Positions 27,054 to 36,254 are shown, counted from the stretch's first letter. The stretch: 64,000 bases of DNA from Rurimicrobium sp040387755 (GCA_040387755.1 JAZKDB010000001.1:372001-436000); one strand, 5' to 3'. Numbers and translations: made by a program. The notes: generated by a model from the letters alone, not told the origin.

Positions 27054-27078
27054 AGGCAATAAGGGTCAGCAACCCTAT
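27054..27078. repeat. Hairpin downstream of RAYT, possible REP
   Basis: CAATA (27056-27060) pairs with TATTG, and GGGT with ACCC, across a one-base bulge and a short loop. It is an imperfect palindrome of REP-like size. Only proximity to the RAYT supports that reading. Confidence 0.35.
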
Positions 27079-27109
27079 TGGAAGAAAAGAAAACACCCTT
27101 TGTGCCTAC

Positions 27110-27221
27110 TTAAAAAGGCTTGGCGGAAGCACAATATGTTTAATAGTGCATTATAAGCGCTTGCCTCCTGTCCCGTAATGGATGCTGTATACAATATGGA
27201 CACTGTTCTACAACACGGAGC
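27110..27221 (+). pseudogene. Decayed IS1-family transposase fragments
   Basis: Bases 27110-27166 align with the 3' end of the IS1 transposase gene (26319-26382), coding a degraded L-K-R-L-x-x-x-T-I-C stretch. Immediately after, 27163-27221 align with its 5' part (25652-25712), coding N-G-C-x-I-x-Y-G-H. The fragments sit in 3'-then-5' order with frameshifts and gaps, as if two copies had stood head to tail. The rest of 26989-27408 has no gene; it holds the small hairpin at 27054 and the palindromic motif at 27250-27265. Confidence 0.65.
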
Positions 27222-27408
27222 AGCGAAAATCTGAAATATTTTTAAAAAACGTGGAAATTTCCCCGCCGAGTGATAGCAATTCAGTTGTATGTTGTCGCCC
27301 GATGAACATAGTTTGTGGATTAGCCCGGCAAGTTTCAGTGGTTTGTTTGCTTGCCGGGTTTCCATAACTCTGCTGTTCGGTTTAAGACCACAGCAATTTT
27401 TAGAAAGA

Positions 27409-28173
27409 TTATTCTGTTGTATTAGCCTTTGTAGCCGCTGTATTTAGTTTTTTGAATGTATATCTCAAGCCTGTTCTTCCGGAGAAATTCCATAGGCTAT
27501 AATTTAATGGCTGTTCAATACCCGAAACAGAAACTTTGGAATCTACATTGGTGTTTCTTGCCGCCAACTCTATATGTACCTGAAGTTTTTTGCAAATATG
27601 ATAACCAAATTCTACCTGAGCTCCGGAGACCAGCTTAGTACTATTGCTTTTACCCGAAGACCCGGTTTGTACTTCTGCTCCGATTGTCTGACTGGGAATA
27701 AGGCCAAATATTGCATCTGTTTCTATAACCACAATGCCATTGTCTTTGCCCAAACCTGCAGTAAACATTCCCATCATTGCACCTGCCTGAAAAGTGAATT
27801 TTCTGCTGATATTCGTCCGATAGTTGACAAAAGCATAAGGTGATATATACCTGCTTGTGGCCGCAACAAAGCTCGTGGACGGAATGAATGAACTTATGAT
27901 AGATATATCAGTTTCCTTTTTGGTTTGATAATTCCCGTATTCAATACCGAGGCCGAAATTTACATGCCTTAGTGTATAATCCAATTTGAAAGAACTGCAA
28001 TAAGTCAGCGATTTCTTGTTGTCATAATCTGTTTTGACCAGAAGGTCACTTTCATAAGCAGAATGATGTTCGCCTGTAGGTATATTGTAGCCTGCATTAA
28101 TTGCTACACCCAATTGGGCAAAGCCCGAAAAAGGTATAACTGTAAGTAATGTCAACAATTGCTTTTTTATCAT
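27409..28173 (-). CDS. Outer-membrane beta-barrel protein
   Basis: This 254-aa product starts at ATG 28173; an in-frame ATG at 28209 would only add 12 residues before the signal. The opening M-I-K-K-Q-L-L-T-L-L ... F-A-Q is a signal peptide. The rest alternates hydrophobic and polar residues with glycine/aromatic turns (V-N-F-G-L-G-I-E-Y-G; Y-I-S-P-Y-A-F-V-N-Y) and ends S-G-R-T-G-L-R-Y-T-F, a barrel C-terminal strand with a short charged tail. It is probably a small porin-like outer-membrane protein of unknown substrate, alone on its strand here. Confidence 0.7.
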   Translation of the reverse strand: MIKKQLLTLLTVIPFSGFAQLGVAINAGYNIPTGEHHSAYESDLLVKTDYDNKKSLTYCSSFKLDYTLRHVNFGLGIEYGNYQTKKETDISIISSFIPSTSFVAATSRYISPYAFVNYRTNISRKFTFQAGAMMGMFTAGLGKDNGIVVIETDAIFGLIPSQTIGAEVQTGSSGKSNSTKLVSGAQVEFGYHICKKLQVHIELAARNTNVDSKVSVSGIEQPLNYSLWNFSGRTGLRYTFKKLNTAATKANTTE

Positions 28174-28306
28174 ATTAGATAGTTGATTCAGGTTATAAAA
28201 ATAGTCCATTTCACAGAATCTTTGCTATACCTCTGCAACTAATTCCAAGGGCTTATCTGGCTTTTGCATATTACATAAGCCCTTATCTTTAGCCAAATTT
28301 CGGGAT

Positions 28307-28975
28307 ATGTGTTTTTCTGCAACTGCTAGCTTCAGCGCCTCGGTAGTAATAGGTTTGGTGGGTATCGCCACTATCAGATCCTGTAAAAAACGGGAAGAAA
28401 TATTTTTGGGTGCAGTGCCTTTTTTATTTGCTTTGCAGCAAGTTTCCGAAGGTTTTGTATGGCTGAGCATCAGAAATTCGGATTTTCTAGCTTTTCAGCA
28501 TTTGTTCAGTCTTTGCTTTTTGTTTTTTGCCTGGGTAGTCTGGCCCATTCTTATTCCATTAGCATTTTATAAGTTAGAACCCAACAGTACCAGAAAATTA
28601 TGGTGCAAAAGGCTTATTTATGTGGGTATTGCATCAGGGCTATACGCTATTTTTAATATGGCCGCAAAATATCCGGTACCCAATATTGCTACTTTCCACA
28701 TTATCTACAAAGTACAAAAGTCCTATCATCACGATTTCTTTTTCATCCCTCATCAAACGGCTTATATCCTGGCCACTGTATTACCCATGTTTTTGTCTTC
28801 GCTGAAAGGGGTGAAACTTCTAGCTATTGCTAATTTTATAGCCTTATTACTTTGTTTTATTTTCTTTCAATATGCCTTACCAAGCACATGGTGCTTTTTT
28901 GCAGCCTTTCTAAGTGCCATTATATACAGGATAATCAATCATCCTCAAAATCGTATGTCTCTGTTGCCTCAATAA
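28307..28975 (+). CDS. DUF6629-family membrane protein
   Basis: This 222-aa protein begins M-C-F-S-A-T-A-S-F-S, the signature N-terminus of the DUF6629 family. It has about seven hydrophobic segments (V-V-I-G-L-V-G-I, F-L-F-A-L-Q-Q-V-S-E-G-F-V-W, C-F-L-F-F-A-W-V-V-W-P, and others), consistent with a polytopic inner-membrane protein. The function is unknown. It is divergent from the barrel gene on the left, and no linked pathway genes are visible. Confidence 0.8.
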   Translation: MCFSATASFSASVVIGLVGIATIRSCKKREEIFLGAVPFLFALQQVSEGFVWLSIRNSDFLAFQHLFSLCFLFFAWVVWPILIPLAFYKLEPNSTRKLWCKRLIYVGIASGLYAIFNMAAKYPVPNIATFHIIYKVQKSYHHDFFFIPHQTAYILATVLPMFLSSLKGVKLLAIANFIALLLCFIFFQYALPSTWCFFAAFLSAIIYRIINHPQNRMSLLPQ

Positions 28976-29149
28976 GGAAATTAGTTTCTTCCTTAAGTTG
29001 ATTTTATGCAAAATGCATAAGTGTAATCATGTAACAATTTCGGAGAATTGTATAATAAGGCTTTGCTATTTATACACTTCCTTTGTGCTTGAGGTTGCGG
29101 GCTTGTTTATGCCCAGCGCAGTTTTTTAAACAAAAAAAACATTCCTGAT

Positions 29150-29446
29150 ATGAAAAAATTATTGTTAATGTTCATCGCATCTTTAGGTTTGACAGTACAG
29201 GCACAAGAATTGGTTGGGAAAAAAACACGTAAGAAATCTGCCAAAACAACAAGGGTGACTAATGCAAGTCCAAAGGTGAGAGAACCCGAAAATTATCAAT
29301 CCAGAAACGGAAAGATGAAAGTGCATTATATTGATAAAAATGAGGTACTGGATACCACAACTCAACCTGGAGGCCAGCCGCCTCATGTCAATCAAAATTA
29401 CAATGAAATACAGCCGGCCTTGAGCCCAAGCAATGGCAGTAAATAA
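29150..29446 (+). CDS. Small secreted basic protein
   Basis: This 98-aa product has a signal peptide (M-K-K-L-L-L-M-F-I-A ... V-Q-A-Q), then a Lys/Thr-rich stretch (K-K-T-R-K-K-S-A-K) and a low-complexity C-terminus. No family was recognised. It is followed within 54 bases by a glycine-zipper lipoprotein, so the pair is likely co-transcribed. A small envelope role is possible, but nothing in the sequence fixes it. Confidence 0.55.
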   Translation: MKKLLLMFIASLGLTVQAQELVGKKTRKKSAKTTRVTNASPKVREPENYQSRNGKMKVHYIDKNEVLDTTTQPGGQPPHVNQNYNEIQPALSPSNGSK

Positions 29447-29500
29447 GGAGCTCCGGTGTGCTCAAATGATTCTTCACCAAAAAGTAAAAACAGAAACTAT

Positions 29501-29974
29501 ATGAAAAGTATAATTTTTATTGCCTTGTCGGCAATAGTAATGACAGGATGTGGCAATAATGAAGCGGAGCTTGCGAAATTACAACAACAGCGCAGCCTCG
29601 ACTCTATGAAAGTGGTAATGGAGCAACAGCAACTTGAAATCGCCCGTCAAAAAACAATTGATTCTATGACACAGGTGTTGGCTGCTAAAGAGGCCGCTGC
29701 ACGCAGCAATCGCTCTTATCGCTCTTCGGGTACAACGCAGTATGTGCAATCAAACAGCGGGCGCAATGAGCCTGTAGCCCCTGCAGAAGCAAAACGCAAA
29801 GGCTGGAGTGGTGCTGCTAAGGGTGCCGTTATTGGTGCAGGCGTAGGTGCTGTATCCGGTGCCTTGATAGATGACAAAAAAGGACGTGGCGCTATTATTG
29901 GTGGTGTAGCTGGTGCAGGTATTGGTGCGGGTACAGGAGCAATAGTAGATGATGCAAAAAAGAAGAAAAAATAA
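29501..29974 (+). CDS. Glycine-zipper lipoprotein
   Basis: This 157-aa product starts at ATG 29501; the earlier in-frame ATG at 29456 adds a polar leader and would hide the signal. The N-terminus I-I-F-I-A-L-S-A-I-V-M-T-G-C has a clear lipobox with Cys17. A Gln/Lys-rich coiled-coil follows (about 20-65), then two G-A-x-x-G-A-x-x-G-A zipper runs (about 108-148) of the YMGG/Rick_17kDa type, and a poly-Lys end. Such zippers insert into or pack against membranes. A strong terminator follows at 30002. Confidence 0.75.
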   Translation: MKSIIFIALSAIVMTGCGNNEAELAKLQQQRSLDSMKVVMEQQQLEIARQKTIDSMTQVLAAKEAAARSNRSYRSSGTTQYVQSNSGRNEPVAPAEAKRKGWSGAAKGAVIGAGVGAVSGALIDDKKGRGAIIGGVAGAGIGAGTGAIVDDAKKKKK

Positions 29975-30001
29975 GAAGTTTTGTTTTGAATGAAAAAGAT
30001 A

Positions 30002-30031
30002 GCCACTACAATAATGTAGTGGCATTTTTTT
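30002..30031 (+). terminator. Intrinsic terminator
   Basis: GCCACTACA and TGTAGTGGC form a nine-bp perfect stem with a four-base loop, followed by a T run. It ends the 29150-29974 pair. Confidence 0.85.
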
Positions 30032-30116
30032 GCAGTAATGATTAAGTCTGTAACTTAATTTAAAAGAAATTCTGCTTCACTTTATTGATTAATATTGTAA
30101 GAAACTGACAACTTAA

Positions 30117-31376
30117 ATGGATACTGTTTTATTTGCTGCCGCTGGCTTATTAGTGGGTGCTTTGATAATATATTTTATACTTAATACAAGGATTGTTGCA
30201 CTCAGGCTAAAGTCCGCAGAGTTGGCTCCACTTGCTGCAAAAGTTGATTTGCTGGAAAATGAAAAACTACAATTATATGGACAGACAAGGGCAGATGCTG
30301 CAAGTATTCAAACGTTGAAAACACAAATACAATCTCTGGACGAAGACAAGAAAAATCTGGATGCTAATCTGAAAAAAATATTAACCGAAATAACCAACGA
30401 AAGTTTTGTCCGTCAATCTCAATTATTGAATGACCAGCAATCTGCAAGACTATCAGATATTCTCAATCCTCTCAAAGAAAAAATCAAGGATTTTGAAACA
30501 AAAGTCAATGCCTCTCAGACTGAATCTAAAACGACCAATGCGGTATTAATGGAGCAAATCAAAAACCTTACCTCATTGAATCAGACAGTAACACAAAAGA
30601 CAGAAGACCTGACTAACGCATTGCGTGGCTCCAATAAAGCGCAGGGAGGATGGGGAGAGATGATATTGGAACGGGTATTGGAGCGGTCTGGATTGAAAAA
30701 AGGTAGTGAATATGAGACGCAATTTGTAACGCAAAATATAAATGGCCAAAGTATCAGGCCAGATGCCATCATTTTTTTGCCGGAACAAAAGAATATCATT
30801 ATCGACAGCAAAGTTAGCCTCAATGCCTATGAGCAGTATGCCAATACAGATGATGCCAACATCAAAGGAATGGCTTTAAAAGCTCATCTGCTTTCGGTCA
30901 AATCCCATATTAAGTTGCTGGCCGAAAAGAACTATTATAGTGGAATGGGGCTTAACAGTCCTGAATTTACCCTGATGTTTATTCCGATAGAATCTGGCTT
31001 TGCTTTAAGCGTTCAGGAAGATACCTCGCTTTTTGAGTATGCCTGGGATAAGAAGATTGTACTCGTTTCTCCGTCTACATTACTCGCCACATTGCGCACT
31101 ATTGCTTCTGTTTGGAAAAATGAGAATCAGACCAGAAATGCAATAGAAATTGCCCAAAAAGCGGGCGACATGTACGATAAGTTTGTTGCTTTTACAGAAG
31201 ATATGGATAATGTTGGTAAAGCTATTGAAAGGGCGGATGATGCTTATGGTAAGGCAATGAATAAACTGTCTGTAGGGAAGGGCAATTTGATTCAGCGGGC
31301 TAAAAACCTTCAGAAGCTGGGGATTAACTCTTCTAAAAATTTAAGTGCAAAATTGATGGATGATGATACAGAATAG
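30117..31376 (+). CDS. rmuC: DNA recombination protein RmuC
   Basis: This 419-aa protein has an N-terminal transmembrane helix (residues 3-22) and a coiled coil (about 35-165). The RmuC nuclease-like core follows: G-G-W-G-E-M-I-L-E-R-V-L-E near 178, then R-P-D-A-I-I-F-L-P and I-I-I-D-S-K-V-S-L-N-A-Y near 215-235, a PD-(D/E)XK-like arrangement. RmuC limits inversion recombination at short inverted repeats in E. coli. Length and order match the family. A hairpin overlapping the stop codon probably terminates the transcript. Confidence 0.93.
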   Translation: MDTVLFAAAGLLVGALIIYFILNTRIVALRLKSAELAPLAAKVDLLENEKLQLYGQTRADAASIQTLKTQIQSLDEDKKNLDANLKKILTEITNESFVRQSQLLNDQQSARLSDILNPLKEKIKDFETKVNASQTESKTTNAVLMEQIKNLTSLNQTVTQKTEDLTNALRGSNKAQGGWGEMILERVLERSGLKKGSEYETQFVTQNINGQSIRPDAIIFLPEQKNIIIDSKVSLNAYEQYANTDDANIKGMALKAHLLSVKSHIKLLAEKNYYSGMGLNSPEFTLMFIPIESGFALSVQEDTSLFEYAWDKKIVLVSPSTLLATLRTIASVWKNENQTRNAIEIAQKAGDMYDKFVAFTEDMDNVGKAIERADDAYGKAMNKLSVGKGNLIQRAKNLQKLGINSSKNLSAKLMDDDTE

Positions 31377-31395
31377 TGCTGTAGCACTATTTTTA
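31372..31395 (+). terminator. Terminator overlapping the rmuC stop codon
   Basis: ATAGTGCT and AGCACTAT form an eight-bp perfect stem around a GT loop, followed by TTTT. The rmuC stop TAG lies inside the left arm. Confidence 0.65.
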
Positions 31396-31490
31396 AATTA
31401 GCAACAAAAAGATAATGATATTTCGCCTGATTACGCACTGTTTAATAAATAAATTTATTACTTTTCAAGTCTGTTAAAAATGTTCAAAAA

Positions 31491-34118
31491 ATGGAAATCG
31501 TAAATATCAAAATAATGAACGGACCAAATTACTGGTCTGTAAGACGCCACAAGCTTATTGTGATGTTGCTGGATTTACAGGAAATGGAAGAGCGTCCCAG
31601 TAATACCGTTCCCGGATTTCTTGAAAATTTAAAAGCTTTAATGCCATCGCTGTATACCCATCGTTGTTCGGAAGATTGTGAAGGGGGCTTTTTTAAAAGG
31701 GTAGAAGAAGGTACCTGGATGGGGCATATAGTAGAGCATGTAGCGCTGGAAATGCAGACATTAGCTGGTATGGATACTGGTTTTGGCCGTACAAGGGAGA
31801 GTGATAAAAAAGGTGTTTACCATGTTGTTTTTTCTTATGTCGAGCCAAAGGCAGGTGAGTATACTGCCAGAGCTTCAGTAAAACTGGTTGAAGCCCTGAT
31901 TGAAGGTAAGACCTATGATTTGGCAGCAGATATTCAGAATCTACGCGAAATACGTGAAGAAGTTCGTCTGGGTCCCAGCACAGGGTCTTTGGTAGAAGAA
32001 GCTGTGCGCCGTAATATCCCATTTATCCGTCTCAATCGCCACTCTTTGGTGCAGCTGGGTTATGGTAAAAATCAGCGCAGAGTACAGGCAACAATTGCCA
32101 GTACAACAAGTAGCATTGCTGTAGAATTGGCCTGCGATAAGGAAGAAACAAAAAACATTTTGGAGTCAGCTTCTATTCCTGTACCACGAGGTTATATAGT
32201 AAGTGACGAAAATGAACTGGAGCTTATTGCAAAAAAAGTTGGCTATCCTATTGTAATAAAACCAGTAAATGGAAACCACGGAAAAGGAGCAACAACTAAT
32301 ATCCTGACACTGGAAGCTGCAATTGAAGCTTTTGAAGGAGCAAAAAAATATTCCCGCAAAATCATCGTTGAAAAATATATTACTGGAAGGGATTTTCGGG
32401 TGCTCGTCATCAACTATAAGTTTGTTGCAGCAGCTTTAAGAACACCAGCTGCAGTGATTGGCGATGGCAAACATACAATTGCCGAGTTGATTGATATTAC
32501 CAATGAAGATCCGCGCCGTGGTTATGGACACGAGAAAGTGCTAACCTCCATTAAAGTAGACGATGCAGTGCATTTTATGCTCGAAAAATATGGCTATAAT
32601 CTGGGTACAATTCCTAAGGATGGCGAAGAGGTATGGGTGAAACCAACAGCAAATCTCAGCACAGGCGGTACATCCGAAGATGTAACGGATATCGTTCATC
32701 CAAGCAATGTGGTGATGTGTGAACGTATTGCCCGGGTTATCGGATTGGATATTTGTGGTGTAGATATTATGGCAGATAATCTCAGCGAACCTTTGAACGA
32801 AACAGGAGGCGCTGTACTTGAGGTTAATGCTGCTCCGGGTTTCAGAATGCACTTAGAGCCTGCAAAAGGTTTGGCACGTAATGTAGCCGAACCTGTTATT
32901 GATATGCTTTATCCGCCCGGTAGCACTGCACGTATTCCTATTATTGCTGTAACCGGCACAAATGGCAAAACAACAACAACCCGTCTGATTGCGCATATTG
33001 TAAAAGGTACAGGCCATAATGTTGGGTATACCACTACAGATGGTGTGTATGTACAGAACCAGATGATGGTGGCAGGAGACTGCACAGGTCCGGTTTCGGC
33101 TGAGTTTGTATTGAAAGACCCAACGGTGGATTTTGCTGTTCTTGAAACCGCCCGTGGAGGAATTCTTCGTGCAGGACTTGGATATCATAACTGCGACGTG
33201 GCTGTTGTGACCAATATTGCCGAAGACCATCTGGGTCTGCAGGGTATTGATACAATCGAAAAATTGGCAAAAGTAAAGGCAGTTGTGCCCGGTACGGTTT
33301 TCCCCAACGGATATGCCGTTCTTAATGCTGATGATAATTTGGTGTTTAAAATGCGCAAAGACCTCACCTGCAAAATTGCCCTTTACTCACTGGATGAACA
33401 TAATCCCAGAATAAAAGAGCATTGCGCAAAAGGTGGTTTTGCAGCTGTGTACGAACATGGCTTTATTACCATTATGAAAGGTACCTGGAAGATTAGAATT
33501 GAAAAGGTAACCAATATTCCTATTACATTTAACGGTAAGGCAGAGTTTAATGTGTACAATGCTTTGGCGGCAACTTTGGCCTTATATGTTCACGGATTTA
33601 AGACAGAAGATATTCAACTCGGACTTCAAACTTTTGTTACCTCTCCCGCACAGACACCAGGGCGAATGAACATTTTCCCCTTTAAGAATTTTACCATTAT
33701 GCTGGATTATGCACACAACACCCATGGCATTATTGCGTTGGGTAAATACGTGAGCTCGGTAGAAGCAAGCATAAAAGTGGGCATAATAGCCGCAGTGGGC
33801 GACAGAAGGGATGAAGATATTGTCTCTTTAGGATTGGAGTCTGCAAAGATATTTGACGAAATTATTATCCGGCAAGACAAAAACACCCGTGGCCGTCCGG
33901 CGAGTGAATTGATTGATTTATTGACACAAGGTATCCGGTCGGCGAAGCCTGATATGAAGGTACTGGCGATACCAAAAGAAAGTGAAGCTATTGACTATGC
34001 AATCAATAATGCGAAACAAGGTGCATTTATCACTGTAATCAGCGATGTTATTCCTGATGCACTGGATCAGGTAAAGCGCTACAAGGATATAGAATCAGGT
34101 ATTGAAGTGGACGAGTAA
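31491..34118 (+). CDS. cphA: Cyanophycin synthetase
   Basis: This 875-aa enzyme makes multi-L-arginyl-poly-L-aspartate from Asp and Arg with ATP. The N-terminal domain opens G-P-N-Y-W-S near residue 11. An ATP-grasp domain (about 220-480) holds V-I-K-P-V-N-G-N-H-G-K-G, and a Mur-ligase-like domain starts at the P-loop G489-T-N-G-K-T-T. The length is standard for CphA. No cyanophycinase (cphB) or isoaspartyl dipeptidase lies in this window, so degradation genes must be elsewhere or absent. The gene stands alone between terminators. Confidence 0.93.
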   Translation: MEIVNIKIMNGPNYWSVRRHKLIVMLLDLQEMEERPSNTVPGFLENLKALMPSLYTHRCSEDCEGGFFKRVEEGTWMGHIVEHVALEMQTLAGMDTGFGRTRESDKKGVYHVVFSYVEPKAGEYTARASVKLVEALIEGKTYDLAADIQNLREIREEVRLGPSTGSLVEEAVRRNIPFIRLNRHSLVQLGYGKNQRRVQATIASTTSSIAVELACDKEETKNILESASIPVPRGYIVSDENELELIAKKVGYPIVIKPVNGNHGKGATTNILTLEAAIEAFEGAKKYSRKIIVEKYITGRDFRVLVINYKFVAAALRTPAAVIGDGKHTIAELIDITNEDPRRGYGHEKVLTSIKVDDAVHFMLEKYGYNLGTIPKDGEEVWVKPTANLSTGGTSEDVTDIVHPSNVVMCERIARVIGLDICGVDIMADNLSEPLNETGGAVLEVNAAPGFRMHLEPAKGLARNVAEPVIDMLYPPGSTARIPIIAVTGTNGKTTTTRLIAHIVKGTGHNVGYTTTDGVYVQNQMMVAGDCTGPVSAEFVLKDPTVDFAVLETARGGILRAGLGYHNCDVAVVTNIAEDHLGLQGIDTIEKLAKVKAVVPGTVFPNGYAVLNADDNLVFKMRKDLTCKIALYSLDEHNPRIKEHCAKGGFAAVYEHGFITIMKGTWKIRIEKVTNIPITFNGKAEFNVYNALAATLALYVHGFKTEDIQLGLQTFVTSPAQTPGRMNIFPFKNFTIMLDYAHNTHGIIALGKYVSSVEASIKVGIIAAVGDRRDEDIVSLGLESAKIFDEIIIRQDKNTRGRPASELIDLLTQGIRSAKPDMKVLAIPKESEAIDYAINNAKQGAFITVISDVIPDALDQVKRYKDIESGIEVDE

Positions 34119-34137
34119 TTTTAGTTTACAGGTATTT

Positions 34138-34174
34138 AATCCCGGCTGTTTTGGTATACAGCCGGGATTTTTTT
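34138..34174 (+). terminator. Terminator after cphA
   Basis: AATCCCGGCTGT pairs with ACAGCCGGGATT (12 bp) and is followed by a T run. Confidence 0.9.
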
Positions 34175-34229
34175 ATTATGAATATCTGATTTTTATACAC
34201 TTTTAGCTTTTCATTATGATGCATAGAAA

Positions 34230-34237
34230 TAGCTTTG
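34230..34237 (+). promoter_or_regulatory. -7 box upstream of the 212-aa barrel gene
   Basis: TAGCTTTG fits the TAnnTTTG consensus and lies 20 bases before the ATG. No clear TTG -33 element is seen. Confidence 0.45.
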
Positions 34238-34256
34238 CGAAAAATTTATAAAAACT

Positions 34257-34895
34257 ATGAAAAAAACACTTTTAATCGCAGTTGCAGCACTAATTGCTCA
34301 AACTTCATTCGCACAGATCTCTATTGCTCCTGAAGTCGGTTTTCAAATGGTAAACCAAAATGTCAATTCTGATTCATCAACAAGTGGTGATTTTAAAGCA
34401 TCTTATCGCGCTGGTGTTAATCTGGGAGTAGACTTAACCAAAAAATTGACACTTCATGTCGGCGGGTTTTACTCAGCTAAAGGAACTCAGCAAGACGTTC
34501 TTGGTCTTAAAGCCACTTTAAATTACTCTTACATTGAAGTTCCTATTTATCTGAATTATTCGGTGGTAAAATTTGCAGGTAATGAGCTGTTTGTTGGTGC
34601 AGGTCCTTATTTGGGATATTGTATTGGTGCCAAAGGCAAGATTAAAGGTTCGATATTGGGTCAGAGCTTCGATGAAGAAATTGATATGCCAATAGGTAGT
34701 GATGAAAATACTGATGCCGTAAAACCATTAGATTATGGTGTAAATGCGAATATTGGATTTATCACAAAAATGGGTATCTATGCAAGAGCACATTACAGTT
34801 TGGGTCTTGCCAATACTGTGCCAGGTGGCGACAGTGATAATTCGGTTAAAAATACTGCCTTTGGGTTATCAGTAGGGTATCAGATTAAATTCTAA
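34257..34895 (+). CDS. Outer-membrane beta-barrel protein (porin family)
   Basis: This 212-aa protein has a signal peptide (residues 1-19, ending F-A-Q). The mature protein is patterned like the small OmpA/OMP_b-brl type barrels of Bacteroidota: I-S-I-A-P-E-V-G-F-Q, S-Y-R-A-G-V-N-L-G-V-D-L, Y-I-E-V-P-I-Y-L-N-Y and V-G-A-G-P-Y-L-G-Y strands, and a final L-S-V-G-Y-Q-I-K-F ending in Phe, the canonical barrel C-terminus. Its ligand is unknown. It is monocistronic, with a terminator at 34918. Confidence 0.85.
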   Translation: MKKTLLIAVAALIAQTSFAQISIAPEVGFQMVNQNVNSDSSTSGDFKASYRAGVNLGVDLTKKLTLHVGGFYSAKGTQQDVLGLKATLNYSYIEVPIYLNYSVVKFAGNELFVGAGPYLGYCIGAKGKIKGSILGQSFDEEIDMPIGSDENTDAVKPLDYGVNANIGFITKMGIYARAHYSLGLANTVPGGDSDNSVKNTAFGLSVGYQIKF

Positions 34896-34917
34896 TTTTT
34901 TTTTTCAATATTTCAGG

Positions 34918-34949
34918 CCGCCTTGCTATTGTGCAGGGCGGTTTTTTTT
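34918..34949 (+). terminator. Terminator after the barrel gene
   Basis: CCGCC/GGCGG plus TTGC/GCAG pairing encloses a short loop, followed by eight T residues. Confidence 0.8.
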
Positions 34950-35040
34950 ATGGATTTTTTTTGGCTATTAAATTAACAGTACTCTTTTTAGTTTCGCTTT
35001 TCGATAAATTTTAATAACAGTACGTTTTAAATAAATTACT

Positions 35041-36138
35041 TTGATATACACAATATTTATTCTCATTTCATTTGTTATTCTTGTAATGCTGTTTATGCAG
35101 CAGACTCAGTTTGGTCAATTGCCCAAAGGCGAATATCTAAGCCGTATTCAGGCTTCTGAAAATTATCAGCTTAAGTCGTTTAAGAACAAAAGTCATACAC
35201 CGGATTTGACAGAAGGAGTTTCTTATTGGAAAGTAACCCGTGATTTTATTTTTAAGGAAAACAAAAGAACCAAACCTGTTCATCTTATTCCTTCTGTAAA
35301 GACAAGTATTAAGAGTTTGAAGACTGAAATGGATGTGTTAATCTGGTTTGGACATTCCTCTTATTTTATGCAGGTAGATGGCCGAAAGATCTTGGTAGAT
35401 CCGGTGTTGAGTGGAAATGCTTCTCCTCTTAGTTTTACCACCAAGAGCTTTGCCGGTACTGATGTTTACACTCCTGATGATTTTCCTGAAATTGATTATT
35501 TATTTATCTCGCACGATCATTGGGATCATCTTGATTTTAAAACAATTAAGGCATTGAAGCCCAAAATCAAACAAATTATTTGCGGATTGGGTGTAAAAGC
35601 TCATTTGCTACGTTGGGGTTTTACTGAAAGTCAGATTATCGAAAAAGACTGGGATGAAAGTGTAGAATTGGAAGAAGGGTTTAAGGTTAATACTACAAGT
35701 GCACGGCATTTTTCGGGCAGAGGTTTTAAGCGCAATCAATCGCTTTGGATGTCTTATGTATTGACTACCCCTACAAAGAAAATATTTATCGGTGGCGACA
35801 GCGGATATGATAGCCATTTTGCAGAGATTGGTGCAGCTTTCGGCCCATTTGATTGGGCAATATTGGAATGTGGGCAATATGACCAAAGCTGGAAATACAT
35901 ACATATGATGCCCGAAGAAGTAGCACAGGCAGCAGTAGAATTGAAGGCGAAAATGTTGCTGCCAGTTCACTGGGCTAAGTTTTCCCTCGGTAATCACGAT
36001 TGGGATGAGCCTATTAACCGAGTAACGAAGGCAGCAAAGCAACTGGGTATTGCTTATAAAACACCTATGATTGGTGAATTGCTGCATTTGGACAATCATG
36101 AGCAAGTCACTAATGAATGGTGGAAAGGATTGAAATAG
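35041..36138 (+). CDS. Membrane-anchored MBL-fold metallohydrolase (NAPE-PLD/UlaG-like)
   Basis: This 365-aa frame uses TTG at 35041; the first ATG inside is at 35086. With the TTG start, residues 2-20 form a hydrophobic anchor. The metallo-beta-lactamase core begins W-F-G-H-S-S-Y-F (about 101-108). It has the metal motif H-D-H-W-D-H near 157-162 and G-G-D-S-G-Y-D near 250, and later V-H-W-A-K-F. This is the pattern of N-acyl-phosphatidylethanolamine phospholipase D-like and UlaG-like hydrolases, which use two metal ions on phosphodiester or lactone bonds. The substrate cannot be read from sequence. Confidence 0.85.
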   Translation: MIYTIFILISFVILVMLFMQQTQFGQLPKGEYLSRIQASENYQLKSFKNKSHTPDLTEGVSYWKVTRDFIFKENKRTKPVHLIPSVKTSIKSLKTEMDVLIWFGHSSYFMQVDGRKILVDPVLSGNASPLSFTTKSFAGTDVYTPDDFPEIDYLFISHDHWDHLDFKTIKALKPKIKQIICGLGVKAHLLRWGFTESQIIEKDWDESVELEEGFKVNTTSARHFSGRGFKRNQSLWMSYVLTTPTKKIFIGGDSGYDSHFAEIGAAFGPFDWAILECGQYDQSWKYIHMMPEEVAQAAVELKAKMLLPVHWAKFSLGNHDWDEPINRVTKAAKQLGIAYKTPMIGELLHLDNHEQVTNEWWKGLK

Positions 36139-36189
36139 TCATCATTTTTAATCATTCAAAATTCTCAAAAAACACATACCGCTCTTTAT

Positions 36190-36197
36190 TATCTTTG
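36190..36197 (+). promoter_or_regulatory. -7 box upstream of valS
   Basis: TATCTTTG matches TAnnTTTG exactly and lies 57 bases before the valS ATG. No convincing -33 TTG is seen. Confidence 0.45.
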
Positions 36198-36254
36198 CCC
36201 TAATGGCATTAGAAGTATAATGCATCAATATTGATATACAAGCATACAAGCACA

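Noticed and set aside
36223..36234. Palindrome ATCAATATTGAT upstream of valS
   Set aside because: A 12-base AT-rich palindrome is expected by chance at this composition and has no partner copy nearby.
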